NCBI GenBank assembly: GCA_002504495.1 | Contig: DATC01000132.1 | Location: 1 to 18,999 of the forward strand | Direction: 5' to 3' | From: Methanomassiliicoccaceae archaeon UBA537 | Lineage (GTDB): Archaea; Thermoplasmatota; Thermoplasmata; Methanomassiliicoccales; Methanomethylophilaceae | Length of the DNA stretch: 18,999 bases | Shown here: piece after piece, positions 8,212 to 14,821 of the stretch | How positions within the stretch are numbered: position 1 is the first letter of the stretch | Layout of the letters: each line of letters starts with the position of its first letter | Position numbers and translations under genes: made by a program | The notes under the pieces: generated by a model | Databases searched by the model: none | Told to the model about the DNA's origin: nothing | Seen by the model: only the letters and a program-made list of their open reading frames with translations

Positions 8212-9578
8212 GCAGGGAGGATGCCGACAAGGACCTGAAGGTCATGCTGGGGGATCCCCGCAAGGCGGTCATCGCCATGACGGTCCCCCTGTTGTTCTCC
8301 TTCCTGGTCGTCCAGATCAACAGCTTCGCGGATTCGTCCTGGTGCTCGATGCTGGGAGTCGACTCGGCCTCCGCCACCGCCACGATCGCACCGATATACT
8401 GGATAGTCTCCGGAATCGGAACCGGATTGGGGGTGGGGGCATCGACCGCCATAGCCCGCCATCTCGGCGCGCGGGACAAGGAATCCGCCGACGGGATGGT
8501 CTCCCAGACCATGGCCATCGGAATCGTGGTCGGCATCGTGTTCACGCCGATCCTCTGGCTGCTTGTCGGCCCCTCGATAACGTTCATGGGCGCCGACGAG
8601 ATCCGTGATGAGTGCATGGACTACATCGCCCCGATAGTCCTGTGCACGATCGCCTTCGTGCTGAACGGCGCGGTATCGGGGCTGCTGAGGTCCGAGGGGG
8701 CCGCGAAGAAGAGCACGGTGATGCTCCTGGTGGCCGCCGTGCTCAACATAGTCCTAGATCCCGTCCTGATGTTCTGGTTGGACATGGGCATCGCCGGTGC
8801 GGGATGGGCCACCTCCATATCCACGATCGTCTCCACGGCCGTAGGCCTATGGTGGTATCTCAACGGAAGCATGTACCTGACGATGTCCCTCAGAGGATTC
8901 TCATGGAACATCCCCGAATCCAAGGAGATCCTGTCGGTAGCCGTCCCTCGTACAGGGGAATTCGCATCGGAGAGCGCCATGTGCATGATCCAGAGGATAT
9001 TCATCTTCGCCTGCGCCGGATCCAGCGGGGCGGCGCTGTACAACATACCGTGGAAGTACGTCGTCCTGGCCGAGGTCGTGTCCCTGGCCATAGGATCGGC
9101 CGTGATTCCCATCGCGTCCGCGGCCCTGGGACAGGGGGATCTGGAGAAGGCCGATGTCGCATACAGGTTCGGGATGAGGCTGACCGTCCTGTCGATGACC
9201 GTGATCGCCGTCGTACTGTTCGTCTTCGCATACGAGGCGATGATACCGCTCACGCTGTCCGAATCGATGGCCGAGATACGTCCCGAATTCGCCTGGGTCC
9301 TGCGCATATACGCGCTGTGCATCCCGTTCATGGGAGTGCTGGACATGGCCTCGTCCATACTGCAGTCCATGCAGAAGGCGCAGGTGTCGTTCCTGTGCGT
9401 TTTCGCGAGAGACGTTCTCACCGTGGTCCTTCTGGCTCTCACATACACGATATCGTTCGAAGCCGTGATCTACAGCGTTCTCGTGGCCACCGTCATAGGC
9501 ATGGTCCTGATGGTGGCGATGATGAGGGTGGAATCGTCGAAGCTGTCGCTGAACTTCGCCGAGGGACGCGCCGCCTGA
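8208..9578 (+). CDS. MATE family multidrug/metabolite transporter
   Basis: A 456-residue integral membrane protein of the MATE superfamily, expected to export organic cations or drugs in exchange for Na+ or H+. About twelve hydrophobic segments in two halves are visible. Family features include the beginning RKAVIAMTVPLLFSFLVVQI, a glycine-rich TM2-3 region (GIGTGLGVGASTAIARHLGA) with the following 'GARDKE' loop, the GLLRSEGAAKKS loop in the middle, NIVLDPVLMF, and GIAGAGWATSIS closing the first half. It starts with ATG inside the rarA stop (ATGA overlap), so it is co-transcribed and translationally coupled with rarA, although no functional link is known. GGAAGAG a few bases upstream is the likely ribosome binding site. 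Substrate unknown. Confidence 0.92.
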   Translation: MSREDADKDLKVMLGDPRKAVIAMTVPLLFSFLVVQINSFADSSWCSMLGVDSASATATIAPIYWIVSGIGTGLGVGASTAIARHLGARDKESADGMVSQTMAIGIVVGIVFTPILWLLVGPSITFMGADEIRDECMDYIAPIVLCTIAFVLNGAVSGLLRSEGAAKKSTVMLLVAAVLNIVLDPVLMFWLDMGIAGAGWATSISTIVSTAVGLWWYLNGSMYLTMSLRGFSWNIPESKEILSVAVPRTGEFASESAMCMIQRIFIFACAGSSGAALYNIPWKYVVLAEVVSLAIGSAVIPIASAALGQGDLEKADVAYRFGMRLTVLSMTVIAVVLFVFAYEAMIPLTLSESMAEIRPEFAWVLRIYALCIPFMGVLDMASSILQSMQKAQVSFLCVFARDVLTVVLLALTYTISFEAVIYSVLVATVIGMVLMVAMMRVESSKLSLNFAEGRAA

Positions 9579-9583
9579 GCCTC

Positions 9584-9601
9584 CCGTCGTAATCGCGACG
9601 G
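9584..9601 (+). terminator. Hairpin after the MATE gene
   Basis: CCGTCG (9584-9589), a TAATCG loop and CGACGG (9596-9601) make a perfect 6-bp stem six bases after the stop. No T-run follows, so this may be an mRNA 3' end structure instead of a true terminator. Confidence 0.4.
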
Positions 9602-9628
9602 CCGGGACCGGGAGCCTCCGACCGTCGC

Positions 9629-9636
9629 AATAATAT
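9629..9636 (+). promoter_or_regulatory. TATA box of purM
   Basis: AATAATAT stands out in a GC-rich gap. Its centre is about 34 bases before the ATG at 9667 and only ~16 before the ATG at 9649. The predicted transcript start near 9659 would exclude the upstream ATG and leave a very short leader for the one at 9667. Confidence 0.5.
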
Positions 9637-9666
9637 CCATCCTGGACGATGCAAGCACCGATTCCG

Positions 9667-10683
9667 ATGAGCGGGTGGACGTACAGCAAATCAGGTGTGA
9701 ACATAGACGATAAATCGGCGACCATCAAGGCGCTCGTGGATGTCGTCGGCTACAGAAGGAGCGGCATCGGGAAATCGGTCCGCATCCCGGGGCTCTTCGC
9801 AAGCCTTCTCGATTTCGGCGACTTCTACGTCACCGCGGCCACCGACGGAGTCGGATCCAAGCTGCTCATAGCAGAGGCCCTCGGCAAGTGGGACACCGTC
9901 GGAATCGACTGCATAGCCATGAACGTCAACGACACCATATGCGTGAACGCGGAGCCCGTCAGCTTCCTGGACTACATAGCCATCGACAGACCCGATCCCG
10001 AGATCGGGGAGCAGATCGGCATAGGTCTGGAGAAGGGCGCCGAGCTCTCGGATATGGAGATATCCGGCGGAGAGATCGCGGTGCTTCCGGAGATCGTCAA
10101 CGGCGTGGACCTGTCCGGCACCTGCATAGGGTACGTCGCCAAGGACCGCATCATCACCGGAGAAGAATGCGCCGAAGGGGACCTCATAATCGGTCTCGAA
10201 TCATCCGGAATCCATTCCAACGGCCTTACTCTGGCCAGGAAGGTGCTCGAAGCCGAGAACATCGCGCTCACGGACCACGTCGAAGGCGTCTCGAAGCCAA
10301 TCGGAGAGGAGCTCCTGACCCCCACGGAGATCTATGTGAAGCAGGTCCTCGGCATCACCGCGACCCACGAGGTCCACGGCCTCATCGACATCACCGGCGG
10401 AGGCCTCCGCAACATCCTGAGGATGAAGAAGGGGCTCCAGTACGTCATCGACGACCCCATCGCCCCCGCGCCGGTGTTCACAGCGCTCCAGGAGATCGGC
10501 GGGATCGATACGAAGGAGATCTATCAGACGTTCAACATGAGCATGGGATTCGCCATGGTCGCCCCTGCGGAAGACGCGGAGGAGATCGTGAAGACGAACC
10601 GCAACGCCCATATCGTAGGCAGGGTCCAGAAGGGCGACGGAGTCCTCTACGCTCCGGAGAACATCCTGTACGATCACTACTGA
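9667..10683 (+). CDS. purM: Phosphoribosylformylglycinamidine cyclo-ligase (AIR synthetase)
   Basis: A 338-residue PurM, which closes the imidazole ring of FGAM with ATP to form aminoimidazole ribonucleotide, step five of purine synthesis. Motifs in order: YSKSGVNIDD at the N-terminus (family Y..AGV.ID), TAATDGVGSK (substrate/ATP loop), DCIAMNVNDTICVNAEPVSF, ISGGEIAVLPEIV (bacterial forms read GGETAEMP), GLESSGIHSNGLTLAR, HGLIDITGGGL (family H.TGGG) and TFNMSMGF near the C-terminus. Length is normal. An in-frame ATG at 9649 would add six residues; the TATA position and the usual PurM N-terminus favour 9667. No other purine genes are adjacent. It converges on the methylamine operon, from which a strong hairpin separates it. 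Confidence 0.93.
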   Translation: MSGWTYSKSGVNIDDKSATIKALVDVVGYRRSGIGKSVRIPGLFASLLDFGDFYVTAATDGVGSKLLIAEALGKWDTVGIDCIAMNVNDTICVNAEPVSFLDYIAIDRPDPEIGEQIGIGLEKGAELSDMEISGGEIAVLPEIVNGVDLSGTCIGYVAKDRIITGEECAEGDLIIGLESSGIHSNGLTLARKVLEAENIALTDHVEGVSKPIGEELLTPTEIYVKQVLGITATHEVHGLIDITGGGLRNILRMKKGLQYVIDDPIAPAPVFTALQEIGGIDTKEIYQTFNMSMGFAMVAPAEDAEEIVKTNRNAHIVGRVQKGDGVLYAPENILYDHY

Positions 10684-10691
10684 AGAAGAAG

Positions 10692-10723
10692 GCACGGGCG
10701 CCTCGGAGATGATGCGCCCGTGC
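10692..10723. terminator. Bidirectional hairpin between purM and the methylamine operon
   Basis: GCACGGGCGC (10692-10701) and GCGCCCGTGC (10714-10723) form a perfect 10-bp stem with a 12-base loop. It lies between convergent genes. In the minus direction it is followed by a pyrimidine-rich CTTCTTCTTC; in the plus direction by GGAAATCGTTTC. Well placed to end both transcripts. Confidence 0.75.
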
Positions 10724-10759
10724 GGAAATCGTTTCAAAAGAGGAATCGAATCGGGGAGC

Positions 10760-10894
10760 TCAAAGCTCCTCGTAGAGCCTCTTCGCCTTCCACATGCCGA
10801 ACATGGCCAGCGCGATGATGAACACCGAGCTGATCACCGCTCCGTACGGTATGCCTCCATCGAAGTAGGCTGCATAGAGATCCCATTGGGACAC
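10760..10894 (-). CDS. 44-residue single-span membrane protein
   Basis: A short frame starting at GTG (10894) three bases after the stop of the 102-residue gene and ending in TGA at 10760. The product begins MSQWDLYAAYFDGGIPYG, has one hydrophobic segment at about residues 18-35 (AVISSVFIIALAMFGMW), and ends with a basic then acidic tail (KAKRLYEEL). The positive-inside rule predicts the N-terminus outside and the C-terminus in the cytoplasm. Start evidence is weak: GGGGGCGTGAG just upstream and tight coupling to the previous gene. The coding-like composition, sensible membrane topology and exact fit between the upstream stop and a terminator hairpin make it a credible last gene of the methylamine operon. 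Function unknown; a small subunit of the upstream permease is one guess. GGAGCT/AGCTCC (10755-10769) forms a hairpin over its stop. Confidence 0.6.
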   Translation of the reverse strand: MSQWDLYAAYFDGGIPYGAVISSVFIIALAMFGMWKAKRLYEEL

Positions 10895-10897
10895 GGC

Positions 10898-11206
10898 TCA
10901 CGCCCCCTTCGGGATTACCTTCGTCCTGAGATCGTCCAGATAGCTCCTGCCCAGGTTGGTTATGTTGTACTGCGTGAGCAGCGCTCCCTGTCTGAAATGG
11001 CCGTCCTCGTCGATCCTGTTGCCCTCCTCGCGGATGAGACCGGCGGAGACGAGCTCGATGAGGTCGTAGTTGATCATGTTGCGACCGTGATCGGTGTTCA
11101 TCGTGTATTCCGACTGCATCTCGGGAACGATCTCGTCGTTCCACAGGTCCGGGTTGGCCTCTATGTACTCGAGAAGCCTGAACTTCAGCGGCGTGTTCTC
11201 CATCAT
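10898..11206 (-). CDS. Winged-helix-like small protein, probable regulator
   Basis: A 102-residue soluble protein. The order of predicted elements resembles a winged-helix DNA-binding domain: helix LKFRLLEYIEANPDLWNDEI, a middle helix around NMINYDLIELVSAGLIREEG, then a wing and final helix reading QYNITNLGRSYLDDL, similar to the end of PadR-like or other archaeal winged-helix regulators. The helix-turn-helix part is longer and more acidic than usual, so protein binding instead of DNA binding is possible. It begins 29 bases after the DMT permease gene with AGGAGG at 11215-11220; two adjacent ATG codons (11206, 11203) are both usable. It belongs to the tail of the mtbCB operon and may sense or report on methylamine transport. 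Ends in TGA, three bases before the 44-residue gene. Confidence 0.75.
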   Translation of the reverse strand: MMENTPLKFRLLEYIEANPDLWNDEIVPEMQSEYTMNTDHGRNMINYDLIELVSAGLIREEGNRIDEDGHFRQGALLTQYNITNLGRSYLDDLRTKVIPKGA

Positions 11207-11234
11207 CTCCTTTTCCTCCTATCGATAAACGGTT

Positions 11235-12320
11235 TCAATCGATGTCGTCCTTGAGGGACACGAGCCCTTCGGCGTTCTCGCTTCCGAGCAGATAGCTTCC
11301 GAACAGGCAGATCAGCAGGCCTGCCACGGTCGAACCGACTATCAGCAGCATCGTATCGTCGTTGTATCCCAGCGCTGCCTCCGGTCCCGCGAAGATCACC
11401 AGGAAGATGACGGCGCAGGCGGCGTAGAGGCTGCCGATGGCCTGTCCGCGGGGGACGCCCAGCATCGGGAACGACTTGTACCAGGCCACATAGCACCATG
11501 CGAACGAGAATCCCAGCAGGATGACCACGAACAGCACGGCGGGATCCGCGAGCCAGTGGGCGGCGGAGAATATGGGCACTCCGCATATCGCGAGAATGAC
11601 CATGAGGATGACCCAGAACAGGGCCTCGAATATGAATCTCAGATGGAGTCCGACATCGGGCTCGCAGAGGTCGAGCGCCTTTCCGGCAACCGCGCCCTCG
11701 CAACCCCATCCGATGGCCGCCATGAGCCCTCCGATGAGACCTATCGCAGACCCCTCGATACCGTTGGCCACGATGGTGCCCATGTACAGGGTCACGCCTC
11801 CGATCAGGATGACGGATATGCCCGCGTACGCTCTCTTGGAGACCTTCTGATGAAGCACCAGGACGGTCAATGTCGTTCCTATGATCGGATAGAGAAGCCC
11901 TGATATCGCGGCGAAGCCCGACCCGATGAAGTATGTGGCGATGTATGTTCCGGATACGGCGCAGGCGCCGCATATCCCTGCGGCGGCGAAGTATTTGGTG
12001 GCGGCCTTCGTCTGCACGACGGTCCTCTTGAGCTCACGGGTCTTTCCCAGATACCCGTTCCATATGAACAGCATCACCGCGCAGGCTATGGCGTTGATCC
12101 CTGTCAGGAACACAGCCTCCAGCACGCCCACTGTGCCGTCTCCCATGCCGGGATGCTGATCCAGGATGTTGGCGCCGAGCTCGTTGAGCATGTCCATGTT
12201 CCAGATCGCATAGCCCGGAACGTACCAGATACCCCAGTACAAAGCGCATAGGATCCCCATGGTGAGACCTATGCGCACCTTCTTCTTATGGTTCTGAACT
12301 TTCAGTTCCTCAACATCCAT
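11235..12320 (-). CDS. DMT/EamA-type permease, candidate methylamine transporter
   Basis: A 361-residue membrane protein with about ten hydrophobic spans arranged as two EamA-like halves (roughly residues 20-180 and 190-350), of the drug/metabolite transporter superfamily. Recognisable pieces are GILCALYWGIWYVPGYAIW in TM1, SGTYIATYFIGSGFAAISGLLYPIIGTTLTVLVLHQKVSKRAYAG-like sequence around TM4-5 split by the typical Lys/Arg turn, and a second-half repeat ending SLYAACAVIFLVIFAGPEA. It is longer than the usual ~300 residues because of an extra polar outside loop after TM1 (~40-65). The start has AGGAGG eight bases upstream (12329-12334). No TATA box is visible in the gap to mtbB, so it is probably read from the mtbC promoter. 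That location suggests dimethylamine or another methylated amine as substrate; this is inference. Ends in TGA. Confidence 0.85.
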   Translation of the reverse strand: MDVEELKVQNHKKKVRIGLTMGILCALYWGIWYVPGYAIWNMDMLNELGANILDQHPGMGDGTVGVLEAVFLTGINAIACAVMLFIWNGYLGKTRELKRTVVQTKAATKYFAAAGICGACAVSGTYIATYFIGSGFAAISGLLYPIIGTTLTVLVLHQKVSKRAYAGISVILIGGVTLYMGTIVANGIEGSAIGLIGGLMAAIGWGCEGAVAGKALDLCEPDVGLHLRFIFEALFWVILMVILAICGVPIFSAAHWLADPAVLFVVILLGFSFAWCYVAWYKSFPMLGVPRGQAIGSLYAACAVIFLVIFAGPEAALGYNDDTMLLIVGSTVAGLLICLFGSYLLGSENAEGLVSLKDDID

Positions 12321-12344
12321 TCCGCAAACCTCCTTTTTTTGCAG

Positions 12345-12415
12345 AGCCGTCGATGACGGCGGATGTCCCGGAGCCGTGGCTCCGGTAAAGGGGGCGGGCG
12401 ATGCCGAACCCCCTT
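12345..12415 (-). promoter_or_regulatory. Three consecutive hairpins between mtbB and the permease gene
   Basis: In minus-strand order after the mtbB stop: AAGGGGG/CCCCCTT (7 bp, 12388-12394 with 12409-12415), CCGGAGCC/GGCTCCGG (8 bp, 2-base gap, 12368-12375 with 12378-12385) and GCCGTC/GACGGC (6 bp, 12345-12350 with 12355-12360). They are followed by a run of A and the ribosome binding site of the permease gene. They could partly terminate or protect the mtbCB message, lowering expression of the downstream genes. No promoter element is visible. Confidence 0.6.
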
Positions 12416-12429
12416 GTTTGGAAAAACGA

Positions 12430-13833
12430 TCAGCGCTTGGTCTTCTCGCGGAACTTCTCGCAGCTGTTGATCTTGATGTCGAGGATGTTCTCGATGTTCA
12501 TCTTGGCGGCGATTCCGCGGGTCGCTCCGGGAACTCCCGTGACGACTCCGATGCCCAGCTCCTCACGGAGATCCCTCATCACGAACTCGTCGGCTATGTC
12601 GAGGACGTCGAGTCCGAGCTTCTTCGCGACGTACTGCTTGGCATCCTTGACCCTCATGTTCTTTCCGAACTCCATCCTGGCGACGAGGTCACCGGCAGAG
12701 CGTATTCCTCCCATTCCGGAGGTCATGAAGTGGGGGAGGTCCATTCCGGCGGGATCTCCCACTCCGACCTATATGCCGTCCACTCCGGCGATCTCGACCA
12801 TCGCCTTGCTGGCTCTGGAGACCGCATCGATCGGAGGAGTCTCGCACATAGGGATTCCTCCGACGCCCATTCCCATATCGGCGTGGATCGGGATGTTGGA
12901 CTCCTTGACCGCCTGCTTGATGAACGTGACGGCTCTGGCTATGTTGAATGCCAGGGACTTGCTGGTGTTCGTGTTGACGACTGTTCCGCACACGTTGGCT
13001 CCGGCCTTCTCTGCGAGGTGGACGTACTGGTGCGGGTACATGCCTGCGACGACCTGTCCCTCGAACTCGATGGATCCGTGGATTCCCATGATGGATTCAC
13101 CTGCGAATCCGACCTGGATGTAGGCCTCGGGGCACTGCTCCCTGAGCTTCTTGACTCCGTTCAGGGTTCCGACGCAGTCCGCATCTCCTGCCGATCCGGT
13201 GGTGTCGAAGTTGAATCCGTCGGATCCGGCGGCCTGGAGCCTGGTGGCGACGTACTCGATGTCCCTGGTCACATGGGCGGAGGCGAGCTCCGACTGCTGC
13301 ATGGACTCCTCGATCTTGAACTCCCTCATGAGGTCGGCGGGGTTGCCATAAGGTCCGTCGGGGGCGTAGTAGAGACCCTGGTTGGGCATCGCTCCGTAGA
13401 AGAACGGCGCGACGATCTCAGCCTGGATCTCCTCCATGGTCTGCATCTCCATCGCGATGACGGGCTTGACGGGCTTAATCGAATAGTCGGAGTGCGCGAG
13501 CTCGAACGTATCGGCTCCCAGCGCCCTCTCGTGGAGCAGGGCGGCCTCCAGCCTTCCCATGTCCACTCCGTTCCCGGAATTTCCGTTGTCGCCGGTGAAA
13601 TCCAACTGTCCGATATCGTACGAGAGCACGACCTCGTGCCCGGGCGCGACACCGACGACCCTGTCCTGGCAGCAGATGATGTCGGCTATGTGCTCCATCT
13701 CGTTGGAATCGAGCTGAGGGATCTCTCCCATGTCGGCGGCATCGGCGCTGCCGGCGTAGATGTCGTCGAGGATCTGCTGCCTCGACATGAGCACCCTCTT
13801 TCCGTCTCCCATCCTGGTGTAGTACTCGGTCAT
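12430..13833 (-). CDS. mtbB: Dimethylamine:corrinoid methyltransferase, pyrrolysine protein
   Basis: A 467-residue cytoplasmic enzyme that moves a methyl group from dimethylamine to the Co(I) corrinoid of MtbC, releasing monomethylamine. The sequence closely follows remembered Methanosarcina MtbB throughout: RMGDGKRV at the start, PFFYGAMPNQGLYYAPDGP, GFNFDTTGSAGD, VNTNTSKSLAFNIARAVTF, ADMGMGVGGIP and PPIDAVSRASKAMVEIAGVDG. At codon 355 there is TAG (plus-strand cta at 12769-12771), after which the frame continues VGVGDPAGMDLPHF to INSCEKFREKTKR and a TGA. M. barkeri MtbB has pyrrolysine at the corresponding site, so the TAG is decoded, not a stop. Start is the ATG at 13833, ten bases after mtbC, with GAGGTG upstream; a longer frame from 13926 runs into mtbC and is not real. 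Amber decoding needs pylT/pylS, which are not in the window. Confidence 0.96.
12769..12771 (-). other. In-frame TAG (pyrrolysine) codon of mtbB
   Basis: Minus-strand TAG between ...IAGVDGI and VGVGDPAG... of MtbB, conserved sequence on both sides. In known MtbB this amber codon gives pyrrolysine, the residue that binds and activates the methylamine. Six bases after it, CTCCCAC (12756-12762) can pair with GTGGG(GG)AG (12730-12738), a possible local stem-loop downstream of the codon. Confidence 0.95.
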
Positions 13834-13843
13834 CGTTCGCACC

Positions 13844-14488
13844 TCAGTCGGATACGACGGCCTGGGCCTTCCTGGTGGTCTCGGATGCGGATTCGCCGTA
13901 GATATCGGCGCCGATCTTGTCGGCATATCCCTGGGTGATGGGTGCTCCGCCGACCATGACGGTCACATTGTCCCTGAGGCCGGCTGCCTTGAGATCGTCG
14001 ATGACGGTCTTCATTCCTGTCATGGTCGTGGTCATGAGAGCCGACATGCCGCAGAAGTTCGCTCCGTTCCTGCACTCCTCGACGAAGTTCTTCAACGGAA
14101 CATCCCTTCCGAGATCGCGGACCTCGAACCCGGCGCACTGGAGCATGGTGGAGCAGATCGACTTGCCTATATCGTGGACGTCCCCCTCCACGGTTCCCAT
14201 GACAGCTACCCCCTTCGCCAGTCCGGCTCCTGCGCCGGCCTTGAGCTCCTCGTCGAGGATGGTCATCGCGTTCTTCATGCCGGCGGCAGCGCTCAGCACA
14301 TGGGGAAGGAACAGCTTTCCCCTCTCGAACAGGACGCCCACGTCCGACATCGCGGCTCCCAGTGCATTGATGATGTCCGCTGCGGGCATGCCTGCCTCGT
14401 GAGCCTCCGTGACAGCCTTGGAGATGTCCGGGACCTTGCACGAGATCAGCGCCTTCTTCAGCTTCTCGTTCTCGGCTTCGAATGCCAT
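13844..14488 (-). CDS. mtbC: Dimethylamine corrinoid protein
   Basis: A 214-residue corrinoid (B12-binding) protein that accepts the methyl group from MtbB and passes it to MtbA for coenzyme M methylation. The N-terminal ~85 residues form the helical cap domain (DISKAVTEAHEAGMPAADII, FERGKLFLPHVLSAA). The Rossmann-type cobalamin domain follows with the base-off motif DVHDIGKS: Asp103, His105 (lower ligand of cobalt) and Gly108, then GMSALMTTTM and VGGAPITQGYADKIGAD. MtmC, MtbC and MttC look alike; adjacency to mtbB makes MtbC the best choice. The start is the ATG at 14488 behind AAAGGAGG (14495-14502 region), not the ATG at 14533, which lies upstream of that site. Ends in TGA ten bases before mtbB; first gene of the operon. 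Confidence 0.93.
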   Translation of the reverse strand: MAFEAENEKLKKALISCKVPDISKAVTEAHEAGMPAADIINALGAAMSDVGVLFERGKLFLPHVLSAAAGMKNAMTILDEELKAGAGAGLAKGVAVMGTVEGDVHDIGKSICSTMLQCAGFEVRDLGRDVPLKNFVEECRNGANFCGMSALMTTTMTGMKTVIDDLKAAGLRDNVTVMVGGAPITQGYADKIGADIYGESASETTRKAQAVVSD

Positions 14489-14524
14489 GTGTTTTTCCTC
14501 CTTTAACGTCGCTCTTGCTTCGTC

Positions 14525-14581
14525 TGAATGCAATATGTCGGGAACGACTTATAACTATTATTGAAAAAATTATTATAATAG
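14525..14581 (-). promoter_or_regulatory. mtbC promoter with inverted repeat
   Basis: Minus-strand AGTTATAAG (about 14549-14557) is a TATA box expected to start transcription near 14525, leaving a leader of ~37 bases that carries AGGAGG. Over and upstream of it a perfect inverted repeat CTATTAT (14555-14561) and ATAATAG (14575-14581) with a 13-base spacer overlaps the TATA/BRE zone, a typical place for an archaeal operator. The same layout occurs before the APC permease gene. Confidence 0.55.
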
Positions 14582-14798
14582 AACTTTTAGGTCAAGTATG
14601 AAGTTCAAACAGTCTAATTCAAAAGTTCATATTATAATCATATATTTTCATACAAACATCTAATGATTCTATTGTAAATTATATGAATGACCATATACTG
14701 TTATCCGTAGATACCATCCAGCATTCAACCATGTTATTCATATTTTGACTATCAAGTTCAAAAGAAATGGTTCCTAAAAATCTGAAAATGGTTTGAGT
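14582..14798. repeat. AT-rich spacer with AAGTTCA repeats
   Basis: No gene is visible between the mtbC promoter and the APC terminator. The heptamer AAGTTCA occurs at 14601, 14623 and 14754, and an inverted copy (GAACTTTT, 14581-14588) faces AAAAGTTC at 14621-14628, an 8-bp match. These could be activator or repressor sites for mtbC; they could also be chance in AT-rich DNA. Confidence 0.35.
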
Positions 14799-14810
14799 GG
14801 GGAGAACCCC
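14799..14810 (-). terminator. Hairpin after the APC permease gene
   Basis: GGGG-AGAA-CCCC (14799-14810) lies 12-23 bases after the permease stop; on the minus strand it is followed by several T-rich stretches (ATTTTCAGATTTTTAGG). With the separate mtbC promoter it suggests that the permease is a transcription unit of its own. Confidence 0.5.
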
Positions 14811-14821
14811 TGACCGGACCT

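Noticed and set aside
12430..13833. mtbB as a pseudogene broken by a nonsense codon
   Set aside because: The TAG is at the known pyrrolysine position, the frame continues with conserved sequence for 112 codons, and no other damage is seen.
12376..13938. Long plus-strand open frame antisense to mtbB (520 codons)
   Set aside because: Low-complexity Asp/Gly/Leu/His-rich translation typical of an antisense shadow in GC-rich DNA; no family resemblance, and mtbB is certain.
14489..14533. Upstream start of mtbC at 14533
   Set aside because: The ribosome site AAAGGAGG lies downstream of it and is correctly placed for the ATG at 14488; the predicted transcript starts near 14525.
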